Source: Bacteroides sp.
GTDB taxonomy: Bacteria; Bacteroidota; Bacteroidia; Bacteroidales; Bacteroidaceae
Reading direction: 5' to 3'
Assembly: GCA_022648295.1 (NCBI GenBank)
Contig: JALCME010000011.1
Span: 86,156-150,155 of the forward strand
Length of the DNA stretch: 64,000 nucleotides
The translations under genes and the position numbers were made by a program. Below the pieces are notes generated by a model. That model was not told where the DNA came from. It saw nothing but the letters and a program-made list of their open reading frames with translations, and did not search any database. How positions within the stretch are numbered: position 1 is the first letter of the stretch; the number at the start of each line of letters is the position of its first letter. Of this stretch, positions 44,872-53,073 are shown piece after piece.

Positions 44872-46041
44872 TTATAGAGCAAAAGAGTTGTTCTTTTCCA
44901 AGTCGTGTACAATAGTCATATCCATGATATTGGTGTATACTTGCGTGGTTCTTACGCTTTTATGTCCTAGCAATTTTTGCACAGTTGTGATATTTACACC
45001 ATTATATATTAATAAGGTAGCATTAGTATGCCTCGCAGTGTGAAAGGATATTCTTTTGTTAAGTCCTGCCAGTCGAGCAATTATTGCTAGTTCTTTATTT
45101 GTATTAGAATTATCTCGCAGACAGAAGAAGTCTCTCAAATTCATTTGATATTTTTTTAAAATACTAAGACCCTTCCCATCAAAAAGCAAATATAAAGGAA
45201 GACGAACTTCTGTTCCAGTTTTTACTGATTTATATATTAGCCATAATTTTTGGTGTATTTCCACAATGTTCGAAGGAGCTAGGTGTACAAAGTCTGAATA
45301 TCTGACACCTGCGTAACAACAAAAAAGAAATGCATCTAATGTCTTTTGGTACTTAACCTGCCGTCCGGTTAAATTTAAGTTTTCTAGTCCTGCAAGTTCT
45401 TCTGGTGACAAATGGGTATGCCCACTTTCTATAGTCTTGATTTTGTATTTACGAAAAGCATACTTCTGTATCTCTATATAATCTTTGTTTATAGCAATAT
45501 TAATATAGCGTTTCAAGTGCTTCATATGTTTAGCTATTGTATTGATATGATATCTCCTTAGCCGCAAAAAAGACTCGAATGAACAAATGAATTCAAATGT
45601 CAAATCAGAGAATGAAATATCATGCCTAAACTCTTGTAATAATGCCAAAGTAGTTAAGTGATTACGTTTTGTGCTATCTTTTAGGGAAGACTCATTTATC
45701 TCTTGTTTACAAAATAGAATAAATGACATAGTATCTTCTGGAGATTCCAGCGTTTTTTTTAGCACATCTAATGTTATAGGTTTACCTTGTTGCCAAAGCT
45801 CCAACTCTTTTTTTTCTATTGTAGCCATGAACCCATATATCAGTTGGTTCAATGCATCCGCATTAGGATGTTTTTTTATCAATAGCTTTTTTTCATCCCA
45901 CTGTTCTGGCTTTAGATAGATTTTAGTCGAAAAATATTTTTTCTTTCTATTCAAATAAGCTTCTACCTGAACCAATGCCATGCCTCTTTTATTTAAAGAT
46001 TTTTTCCTGTTATACACCAAGCTGTAAATAATCTTATTCAT
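44872..46041 (-). CDS. Tyrosine recombinase (putative DNA invertase)
   Basis: A 389-residue site-specific recombinase expected to invert the segment that contains its own gene. The N-terminal part (1-110) has the arm-binding domain typical of Bacteroidetes integrases (NRKKKYFSTKIYLKPEQWDE), then a SAM-like core-binding domain (about 115-215). The catalytic domain has all expected residues: R247 (AGVRYSD), K274 (KSVKTGTEVRLPL), H334 and R337 (HTARH), H360 (LGHKSV) and nucleophile Y369 (TTQVYTN). It is intact. A minus-strand -7 box TAATTTTG at 46092-46099 lies about 45 bases before the start. Position between inverted susC sequences, rather than next to an att-flanked element, points to local inversion rather than element transfer. 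Confidence 0.93.
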   Translation of the reverse strand: MNKIIYSLVYNRKKSLNKRGMALVQVEAYLNRKKKYFSTKIYLKPEQWDEKKLLIKKHPNADALNQLIYGFMATIEKKELELWQQGKPITLDVLKKTLESPEDTMSFILFCKQEINESSLKDSTKRNHLTTLALLQEFRHDISFSDLTFEFICSFESFLRLRRYHINTIAKHMKHLKRYINIAINKDYIEIQKYAFRKYKIKTIESGHTHLSPEELAGLENLNLTGRQVKYQKTLDAFLFCCYAGVRYSDFVHLAPSNIVEIHQKLWLIYKSVKTGTEVRLPLYLLFDGKGLSILKKYQMNLRDFFCLRDNSNTNKELAIIARLAGLNKRISFHTARHTNATLLIYNGVNITTVQKLLGHKSVRTTQVYTNIMDMTIVHDLEKNNSFAL

Positions 46042-46490
46042 TTTAGTCGGTTTTTAATACTGTATAGTGAAGAGAATATATTGTTTATTCACAAAATTAA
46101 CGATTGATATAAATGGTTGTAGAATGCGGAAAGCAAAAAAGATATTCAACTGTACTTTTTTTGTCTAAAAACAACAAAAACGTACATTTTATAACCATTT
46201 TGTGCTGTATTAAACTTGATATTTAGCATTATTAATTTAGTTGAAGAGTGCAATCATTAAAAATGTTCTTGTTTTATACAACCTTAATGAAAGCAATTTA
46301 TGTAAGATTATCATAGTTTTCTTCTGTAAATTCTGCTTTTAAGCATAAATAGAGGGTACTTATTAACATAATGATAGATTTAGAAGGTTTTTTCAATAAA
46401 TAGATTGTTGTTTTCAGTTTTATTAATATATTTGCATTTTGTTAGAGTAAAAAAACAATTAATGTAAAGTTAAACTTTAAGAGAGAATTT
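46042..46490. promoter_or_regulatory. Divergent promoter region inside the invertible segment
   Basis: These 449 AT-rich bases lie between the recombinase and the right susC and contain no gene. Minus-strand TAATTTTG (46092-46099) fits the recombinase promoter. Plus-strand TATATTTG (46427-46434), with TTG about 20 bases upstream, fits the invertible outward promoter, leaving a leader of roughly 50 bases before the susC ATG. Confidence 0.65.
46427..46434 (+). promoter_or_regulatory. Invertible outward promoter (-7 box)
   Basis: TATATTTG matches TAnnTTTG and faces the right susC. It inverts with the segment and would then face the left susC. Confidence 0.65.
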
Positions 46491-49484
46491 ATGAAAAGAA
46501 AATTAATGCTGTTATTGGCCTGTCTTTTTATAGGAGTAGGCTTGGCAACTGCCCAAACGCAGAAAGTTACAGGCGTTGTAGTTTCTGAAGAAGATGGGCA
46601 GCCAGTTATTGGAGCCTCTGTATTGGTAAAAGGCACTCAAATCGGTGTCATTACCGATGTGGATGGACGTTTTACATTACCAAATGTACCAAGTTCTGCG
46701 AAAACTTTGCAGATTTCTTATGTTGGTATGCAAACGCAAGAGGTTGCAATAAGACCCGCAGTTAAAGTAATACTTAGGACTGATGCACAGCTGATTGATG
46801 AAGTCATTGTTGTTGGTTACGGAACAACACGCCGGGAGGCCAAAACTGGTTCTATTACGGCTGTAACAGCTAAGGAGATTGAGAATCTTCCTGCTTCTTC
46901 TGTTGACAAAATGTTGGCAGGTAAGTTAGCTGGGGTACAAATTACATCGTCCACAGGACAGCCTGGATCAACTTCAAGTATTCGTATTAGAGGTATTAGT
47001 TCTATTACTGCAAGTAATGAACCACTCTATGTTGTGGATGGAATACCCGTTATGAGTGGTGATCAGAGTGCTTTTACCAATACAAATAATGCTATTGCAA
47101 TGATTAATCCAAATGATATTGAAAGCATTACTGTTTTGAAAGATGCGGCATCTGCATCTGTTTATGGTTCTCGTGCTGCTAATGGCGTTATTTTGATTAC
47201 GACTAAATCAGGAAAATCGGGAAAGAGCCGTATTGGTGTGCGTGCTAAATATGGAGTATCATCGTTAGCTAATGATAATGACTATGGGGTAATGACAGGT
47301 GAACAATTGTTAGAGTATCAACGTCAAGCTATCGTTAATGCGGGTATGAACCCTGACGATCCTACTGGAACATATTATCGTCCGTACTCATTATTAACGA
47401 ATAAGCTAACAAACTGGATGGATCATTTTACCCGGTTAGGTAAGTTACAAGAATATGAGATTAATGTAAGTGGAGGCACTGATAAAACAAAATATTATAG
47501 CTCCTTGTCTTATCATAATAATGATGGCATCTATTATGGCACGGGTTTTGAAAGAATTCAAGCACGTATGAATGTTGACCATGAGATTAATGCAAAATGG
47601 CAAACAGGTGTACGTGTGAATGCGGGTTATATGTATGGTGAAGATGTTCCTATGCAATCTTTGTATTATGCTAATCCTGCTTTTGCAGGCCTTACAATTT
47701 TACCTTGGACGCCAGCTTATAATGAAGATGGAACTCATAACGTTTCTATTCCTGAAAATTCTAATACGAATCCTCGTGCTACAGCTGAATATGATGATCA
47801 GTGGGAAAAGCAATATCGTTTTGACGGGAATATTTATTTGCAATGGAAGCCGATAAAAGGGTTAACTATTAAAACGACAAATGCAGCTGAAATATCTTCT
47901 AATGAAGGACGCCGTTATTGGTCACTTGAAGCAAGTAATAATGCAGAGGGCTATCCTATATTGCAAACAAGTCAGATATTTTATCGCTTGTTAACTACGT
48001 CAAATACTATAGCCTATGATGGTGCTATTGATAAACATATTTTTCGTGTTTTGCTTGGACAAGAAGCGAATCAACGTTACTATTGGTATAATTACCAATC
48101 ATCCGAAAGCTTAAATCCTGATATTCCTTATCATGTACCAGGAAATACAACGAATGATTTAGATTATAAGACAAATACATCTAGCCTTATGTCTTTCTTT
48201 GGAATTTTGGACTATAATTATGATCAGCGCTATTATTTGCAGGCCTCAGCTCGTTATGATGGATCTTCTAAGTTTGGTAAAAATAATAAATGGGGGCTTT
48301 TTTACTCAGTTGGTCTTTCCTGGAATATTCATAATGAAGCTTTTATGAAGGATGTAAAATGGGTGGATATGTTAAAGCTCCGTTTGTCATATGGCTTAAA
48401 CGGTAATAATGCTATAGATGATTATCAGCAATATGGTACATATGCCCCTTCTTCTTATAATGGAGTGACTGGATTAAAACCTTCCACTCCCGCAAATGAT
48501 GATTTATCGTGGGAAAAAAATGCATCCTGGAATATTGGTGTTGATTTTCACTTCTTAAAGCGTTTCTCTGGTAGTCTTGATGTTTATACACGTAAAACAT
48601 CAGATATGTTATTATATAAGAATTTATCAGGTACCAGTGGCTTTGGGTCCGCTTTACAGAATGTCGGTTCAATGCGTAATAGTGGTATTGAGTTTCAATT
48701 TGATGCCAATATTGTCGATACGAAAGACTGGAAATGGGATGCAGGGTTTAATATATCCCATAATAAGTCCAAGGTTTTGGAATTAGCAGGAGATGAGATG
48801 ATGAGTTATACTCTTCCTGATAACTCTGTTGATGGCCGATTAAAACATATTGTTGGTGAGAAACTTTTTACTTTTTATTTAAAAGATTATTATGGAGTTA
48901 ATCCTGTTAATGGAGAAGCACTTTGGAGAACTGACACAGGTGAACTTACTAATGATTATAATGCTGCAGCTTGGGTAAAAGCTGGCAGTCCTGAACCTAC
49001 CTATACGGGGGGAGTGAATACGACCGTTTCGTGGAAGAATTTGAGTTTAAGTATCGTTGGTGAATTTAAAGGGGGTAATAAGGTCTTTATTGGAGAAAAT
49101 CGTTATTTACAATCTGATGGTAATCAAATGAGTATGAATCAAGCTAAAAGTTTATTGAACTATTGGAAGAAAGTAGGTGATGCAGGAGTAAATCCGAAAC
49201 CTGTAGCAGGAACAACTTCCAATTCATACAATGCGTCTTCTACTCGTTGGCTTGAAAAAGGGGATTATTTTCGTATTAAGGATGTTACTTTATCATATAA
49301 TTTGCCTTCAAAGTTAACGGCTGCTGCTGGCCTTGCTTCTTTGAAAGTGTATGGGAGTGCATTAAATCTATATACATTTCATGATGTTAATTTCTGGGAC
49401 CCAGAGCGTGGCGTAGATGGTATGGGATTTGGAGTTTATCCTATAACCAAAACATTTGTTATTGGCTTAGATTTAACATTTTAA
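46491..49484 (+). CDS. SusC-family TonB-dependent importer of the right (active) operon
   Basis: Complete SusC-type importer of 997 residues: signal peptide about 1-21 (ending LATAQ), CarboxypepD_reg-like domain at about 24-100 (VTGVVVSEEDGQPVIGASVLVKG), DEVIVVGYGTTRREAKTGS, plug with IRIRGISSITASNEPLYVVDG and VLKDAASASVYGSRAANG, barrel ending VIGLDLTF. Codons 1-67 and the promoter lie inside the invertible segment; codons 68-70 (SSA) are in the recombination site. After inversion this gene would lose its start, as the left copy has now. It heads an operon with susD, two lipoproteins and probably the C10 protease genes. Substrate unknown; the protease suggests protein or peptides. Confidence 0.95.
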   Translation: MKRKLMLLLACLFIGVGLATAQTQKVTGVVVSEEDGQPVIGASVLVKGTQIGVITDVDGRFTLPNVPSSAKTLQISYVGMQTQEVAIRPAVKVILRTDAQLIDEVIVVGYGTTRREAKTGSITAVTAKEIENLPASSVDKMLAGKLAGVQITSSTGQPGSTSSIRIRGISSITASNEPLYVVDGIPVMSGDQSAFTNTNNAIAMINPNDIESITVLKDAASASVYGSRAANGVILITTKSGKSGKSRIGVRAKYGVSSLANDNDYGVMTGEQLLEYQRQAIVNAGMNPDDPTGTYYRPYSLLTNKLTNWMDHFTRLGKLQEYEINVSGGTDKTKYYSSLSYHNNDGIYYGTGFERIQARMNVDHEINAKWQTGVRVNAGYMYGEDVPMQSLYYANPAFAGLTILPWTPAYNEDGTHNVSIPENSNTNPRATAEYDDQWEKQYRFDGNIYLQWKPIKGLTIKTTNAAEISSNEGRRYWSLEASNNAEGYPILQTSQIFYRLLTTSNTIAYDGAIDKHIFRVLLGQEANQRYYWYNYQSSESLNPDIPYHVPGNTTNDLDYKTNTSSLMSFFGILDYNYDQRYYLQASARYDGSSKFGKNNKWGLFYSVGLSWNIHNEAFMKDVKWVDMLKLRLSYGLNGNNAIDDYQQYGTYAPSSYNGVTGLKPSTPANDDLSWEKNASWNIGVDFHFLKRFSGSLDVYTRKTSDMLLYKNLSGTSGFGSALQNVGSMRNSGIEFQFDANIVDTKDWKWDAGFNISHNKSKVLELAGDEMMSYTLPDNSVDGRLKHIVGEKLFTFYLKDYYGVNPVNGEALWRTDTGELTNDYNAAAWVKAGSPEPTYTGGVNTTVSWKNLSLSIVGEFKGGNKVFIGENRYLQSDGNQMSMNQAKSLLNYWKKVGDAGVNPKPVAGTTSNSYNASSTRWLEKGDYFRIKDVTLSYNLPSKLTAAAGLASLKVYGSALNLYTFHDVNFWDPERGVDGMGFGVYPITKTFVIGLDLTF
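46692..46706 (+). repeat. Right inverted repeat / putative recombination site
   Basis: AGTTCTGCGAAAACT, codons 68-72 of susC (SSAKT), inverted copy of 44659-44673. The local dyad TCTGCGAAA-AC-TTTGCAGA spans 46695-46713. Confidence 0.85.
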
Positions 49485-49499
49485 TTATAAATATAAGAT

Positions 49500-50921
49500 A
49501 TGAAAAAATATATAATAGGAATACTTTTATTTCCCGCAATATTTTATTCTTGCTCCGGTTTTTTGACAGAAGAACCTGTATTGAAGCAGAGTAATGAATT
49601 GACCTTCTCCAAGTTTGAAAGTTTGAATAAGGCGTGTGCTGGGGTTTATACTCGTTTTCAAAGTGCTAATTGGTATGGAGCAGACTTTATTTTAACTTCG
49701 GAATTAAGTGGTGGTAATGCAATGAATCCGGTTACTTATCCTGGATCTGGACGTTATCGTTATCAGACGAATTGGGCGTATAATGAAAGTACTACGTCTT
49801 CTATTTGGTTTTATGCTTATTATACGATTTCTGCGGCCAATAATGTGATCAATAACTTGGATGGTAAAGTTAGTTCAAGTGTTTCTCAACAGGATGTTGA
49901 TAATGTAAAGGCAGAAGCTCTTTTTATTCGTGCTGTCTGTCATTTTGATCTAGTTACAACATTTGCTCAGCCTTATACATTGGATAATGGAGCATCATTA
50001 GGAGTACCGGTTGTATTGGTTACAGAGAATGGCAAACCTGCGCGTAATACAGTGAAAGAAGTCTACGATCAAGTAGTATCAGATCTTAGTACTGCTGAAA
50101 GTCTGATGAGTGATAGTTATGCGCGAGATGGATTAACTGATCTTGCTGCAGGTGTTACTAAACCTGCTATTCAAGCGTTGCTTTCCAGAGTTTATCTCAA
50201 TATGGGAGAATATCAGAAGAGTGCCGATTATGCGACAAAGGTTATAAAGAGTGGCAAGTTTGAACTGAAAAAAGGTGCAGATTATTTAGCAATGTTTACA
50301 CATAATACAGCAGCAAGTAAGGATGAAGTAATATTCGAAGTTTATTCATCAAAGAAAAATGAGTATTGGGACGGTAGTGGCTGGACACAGATTTCTTATA
50401 TTACTACTCCTGGTGATGGAGGTGCAGGAAGTGCGGATGTATGTGCTTCTCCAGATTTGATAAAGTTATTTGATGCTAATGATGAACGTCTTGCCTTGTA
50501 TGAGCTCAAAAATGATAAAGATTATTTTACGTTAAAATATGCAGGTAAGGAAGGAAGTGGAACGCCGAAGGAAAACAATACAATTGTCTTACGTCTTTCT
50601 GAAATGTATCTAAATCGTGCAGAAGCTATTTATAATGGAGCTACGGTTGCTGGAGTAACTGCACAAAGTGATTTAGACGCTATAACATCTGTACGAGGCG
50701 CTAAGACTGTTTCTCCTTCTGAAACAACTATTCTGAAAGAACGACGGAAAGAATTGGCTTTTGAGGGTCAAATCTTTTATGATTTAAAGCGTACAGGTAC
50801 AAGTTTAGTTCGTACGGATAATGCAGGCGTTGATGTTGTTTTCCCTAGTAAAAAGTGGGCATTGCCTATTCCTAAGGCAGAAATTGATGCTAATCCAAAT
50901 ATTGTGCAAAATGATTATTAA
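49500..50921 (+). CDS. SusD/RagB-family lipoprotein of the right operon
   Basis: A 473-residue outer-membrane lipoprotein partner of the right SusC. The lipobox is FYSC (lipidated Cys near 19) and the N-terminal GFLTEEPVLKQSNELTF is typical of SusD/RagB (xxLxxxP motif). Helical repeats include VKAEALFIRAVCHFDLVTTF and AIQALLSRVYLNMGEYQKSADYA, with IVLRLSEMYLNRAEAIYNGA and ERRKELAFEGQIFYDLKRTG toward the C-terminus and PIPKAEIDANPNIVQND at the end. It lies 16 bases after susC and 19 before the next lipoprotein gene, so it would switch together with susC. Confidence 0.94.
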   Translation: MKKYIIGILLFPAIFYSCSGFLTEEPVLKQSNELTFSKFESLNKACAGVYTRFQSANWYGADFILTSELSGGNAMNPVTYPGSGRYRYQTNWAYNESTTSSIWFYAYYTISAANNVINNLDGKVSSSVSQQDVDNVKAEALFIRAVCHFDLVTTFAQPYTLDNGASLGVPVVLVTENGKPARNTVKEVYDQVVSDLSTAESLMSDSYARDGLTDLAAGVTKPAIQALLSRVYLNMGEYQKSADYATKVIKSGKFELKKGADYLAMFTHNTAASKDEVIFEVYSSKKNEYWDGSGWTQISYITTPGDGGAGSADVCASPDLIKLFDANDERLALYELKNDKDYFTLKYAGKEGSGTPKENNTIVLRLSEMYLNRAEAIYNGATVAGVTAQSDLDAITSVRGAKTVSPSETTILKERRKELAFEGQIFYDLKRTGTSLVRTDNAGVDVVFPSKKWALPIPKAEIDANPNIVQNDY

Positions 50922-50939
50922 TAAAAGACGAATTGAATC

Positions 50940-51806
50940 ATGAAAAAAATAAAATTGATATATTTGTTATTCATCAGTTGTCTAGTTCTGACTTCGTGCG
51001 ATATCAATAATGTGCCTGAATTCAGTGATGGCGATGCTTTTGCGGCTTTTAGGAGCTCTTCTATGAGTGTTAAGGAGAATGGAGGCACTCTAAAAATTCC
51101 GGTTTTGCTTTCTTCTTTGTCAGGTATAGCAACTACGGTTGATTTTGAGATTACGGACGGAACAGCAAAGGCCGGAACGCATTATACGTTGGAGAATACG
51201 TCTAATACCTTAACGTTTACTAAAGACGATCCTACTCAGTATATAACCTTGGATATTATAGATAATGATGTTTTTGGAGGTGATGTAAATCTGACAGTTA
51301 CATTAAAGAATCCTAAGGGAGTGAACTTAGGAGCTTCAAAAACTTGTAGTGTGACTATTAGTGATGATGAACATCCTTTGGCTTTCATTTTAGGCGAGTT
51401 TAGTGCTGTAGGAACGTCAATATGGGACGATGCATTGGCGTGGACTCTCACAATTGAAAAAGATGCAGATGACGTTTCAAAAGTGTGGATTAGTAACTTA
51501 GTTCCGGGCGGTAGCAGCTTGAAAGTATATGGTACGGTTTCTGATGATAAGACTGAAATTCGTATTCCTGTAGGTCAGGAAATAGCAACATCTTCTTCTT
51601 ATCCTAAAATTCTTTTATTAGGTTATGATGGTGAAACTGAAGATGACATACCTACTGGTGGATATATTTCAGGTACGATCACTTCGGATGGAACTATCAC
51701 TATTAAAGATCTTTTTGCTTCTGGAGTCTTTAGCGACGATGCAGCAACGGATCTCTTGGGATATTATAATGCAGTTCTGGGTGGTTCTGTTTGGACTAAG
51801 AAATAA
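50940..51806 (+). CDS. Calx-beta domain surface lipoprotein
   Basis: A 288-residue lipoprotein with lipobox LVLTSC (lipidated Cys near 20). Residues about 33-140 form a Calx-beta-like domain: VKENGGTLKIPVLLSSLSG, ATTVDFEITDGTAKAGTHY, and ITLDIIDNDVFGGD with the Asp-rich calcium-type loop, ending VTISDDEHP. The C-terminal half (about 145-288) is a beta-rich domain of a kind seen in lipoproteins encoded after SusC/SusD pairs. It probably binds substrate or partners on the cell surface. Position is 19 bases after susD; the next lipoprotein gene follows after 26 bases. Confidence 0.85.
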   Translation: MKKIKLIYLLFISCLVLTSCDINNVPEFSDGDAFAAFRSSSMSVKENGGTLKIPVLLSSLSGIATTVDFEITDGTAKAGTHYTLENTSNTLTFTKDDPTQYITLDIIDNDVFGGDVNLTVTLKNPKGVNLGASKTCSVTISDDEHPLAFILGEFSAVGTSIWDDALAWTLTIEKDADDVSKVWISNLVPGGSSLKVYGTVSDDKTEIRIPVGQEIATSSSYPKILLLGYDGETEDDIPTGGYISGTITSDGTITIKDLFASGVFSDDAATDLLGYYNAVLGGSVWTKK

Positions 51807-51832
51807 GTTTCTAATTATTTAATAGTGAAAAT

Positions 51833-52957
51833 ATGAAGAAAATAATATATCTCATGTTATCTGCAGTTTTAATAATGACTGCATGTACTAACTTTGATAG
51901 TGAGGACTCGAAAAACTATGGAGAGGGCCCTTCTATAAGTATTAATGTTACGTCAACAGCTGATAGTACTTTTACCTTTACGTTGTCTCCAGCAGAAGGA
52001 ACAACTTATTACTCTTATGTGGTGACTACCGGTACTGAAGTTACTCAAATAAGTGCTTCTTCTCTTTTAAAAAAGCAAATTACAGGGGTCACTTCAGGGG
52101 TGCTTAATACAAGCAAGAATGCTACTTATACTTTTAATATGAGAAGCAGTGAAGGCGAGCCGCTCGCTTCTCCAAATACCTCATATGTCATTTATGCAGT
52201 TGCTTCAAATGAACAAGGTGTGATAGGAGATGTTGTCAGTCAGGTTGTTTTAACAACTGATCAAACTATACCAAAGCCTCTTTCCTCTACGGCTGCAGAC
52301 ACTACAGTTACAGTGAAGTTCAGCGAAGATATAGTAAAAGGATCGGGGAACGTTACGGCAAAATATTATAAGGAATGGGATATTACAAATCCAGTGATGA
52401 TTGATGCTGCCGATGTAGACGTTAGTATTTCAGGTAGTGCTGCTACCATCTCTATTAAGAACCTTCCTTCAGGGGCATATGTAACAGTATCTTGGGAAGC
52501 CAAGGCTTTTACGGATGTAATAGGTAATGCTTGTGCAGCTCTTTCTAGTGGGCTAAATCTTCAGACCGGACGGTTTACTGGAGTGTGGTTTCATGTAGCT
52601 AATAAGGACTTCTTAGTTAAAGATGACTATTTTTCTCCTACAGGAGGAACTTCTTTTAGTGATTGGGAAGCATTTACGGGCACAATAACGTTTGAATATG
52701 ATATTTATAGGGATGATAGTGCTGTGGAAACAGGAGATCTTACTGTTTCTTATCGTAACTCAAAATCTACATTAGATGTAAAATTGGCTCCAACTCAATG
52801 GAGCATTAATGGAAAAGTTTTATCTTTTGTGTTGCCTGTATCTCCTCAAGTTGGAGACGAAGTCACGCTCCTTATAAATAAAGAAGTTATCTATGATGTC
52901 TGTGGTAATGCAAATGCAGCATATTCGTCTGACAATATGTTATGGGAATATAAGTAA
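51833..52957 (+). CDS. Ig-like surface lipoprotein of the right operon
   Basis: A 374-residue lipoprotein with lipobox LIMTAC (lipidated Cys near 18), followed by TNFDSEDS, whose acidic residues suit surface export. The first part (about 35-145) resembles a fibronectin III-like fold. The second (about 150-245, KPLSSTAADTTVTVKFSEDIVKG) resembles SbsA-type Ig-like domains, and a similar unit with YRNSKSTLDVKL and DEVTLLINKEVIYDVCGNA follows. Likely a surface-exposed accessory or binding protein. Fourth gene of the right operon; a 71-base gap precedes the protease reading frame. Confidence 0.8.
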   Translation: MKKIIYLMLSAVLIMTACTNFDSEDSKNYGEGPSISINVTSTADSTFTFTLSPAEGTTYYSYVVTTGTEVTQISASSLLKKQITGVTSGVLNTSKNATYTFNMRSSEGEPLASPNTSYVIYAVASNEQGVIGDVVSQVVLTTDQTIPKPLSSTAADTTVTVKFSEDIVKGSGNVTAKYYKEWDITNPVMIDAADVDVSISGSAATISIKNLPSGAYVTVSWEAKAFTDVIGNACAALSSGLNLQTGRFTGVWFHVANKDFLVKDDYFSPTGGTSFSDWEAFTGTITFEYDIYRDDSAVETGDLTVSYRNSKSTLDVKLAPTQWSINGKVLSFVLPVSPQVGDEVTLLINKEVIYDVCGNANAAYSSDNMLWEYK

Positions 52958-53073
52958 ACTCCTGTAATGAAGTAGATAGAATAATTTTTTTAGATTAAAT
53001 ATAGGTTTATATTAAGAAGGGGTGGTTTATGAGCATTTTGTTCAAAGCCCCTCCTTTTTATAAAAAATACAAT

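Larger units (their letters stand above)
44659..46706. mobile_element. Putative invertible DNA segment (phase switch)
   Basis: The 2048-bp segment is bounded by inverted 15-bp repeats and holds a tyrosine recombinase gene, its promoter, an outward promoter, and the first 67 codons of susC. In this orientation the outward promoter drives the right operon; after inversion it would drive the left operon, with the fusion in frame in both cases. Confidence 0.85.

Noticed and set aside
44872..46041. Integrase of an integrative conjugative element or prophage
   Set aside because: No transfer, replication or phage genes are nearby and no att-like direct repeats were seen; inverted sites in the flanking susC genes explain it better.
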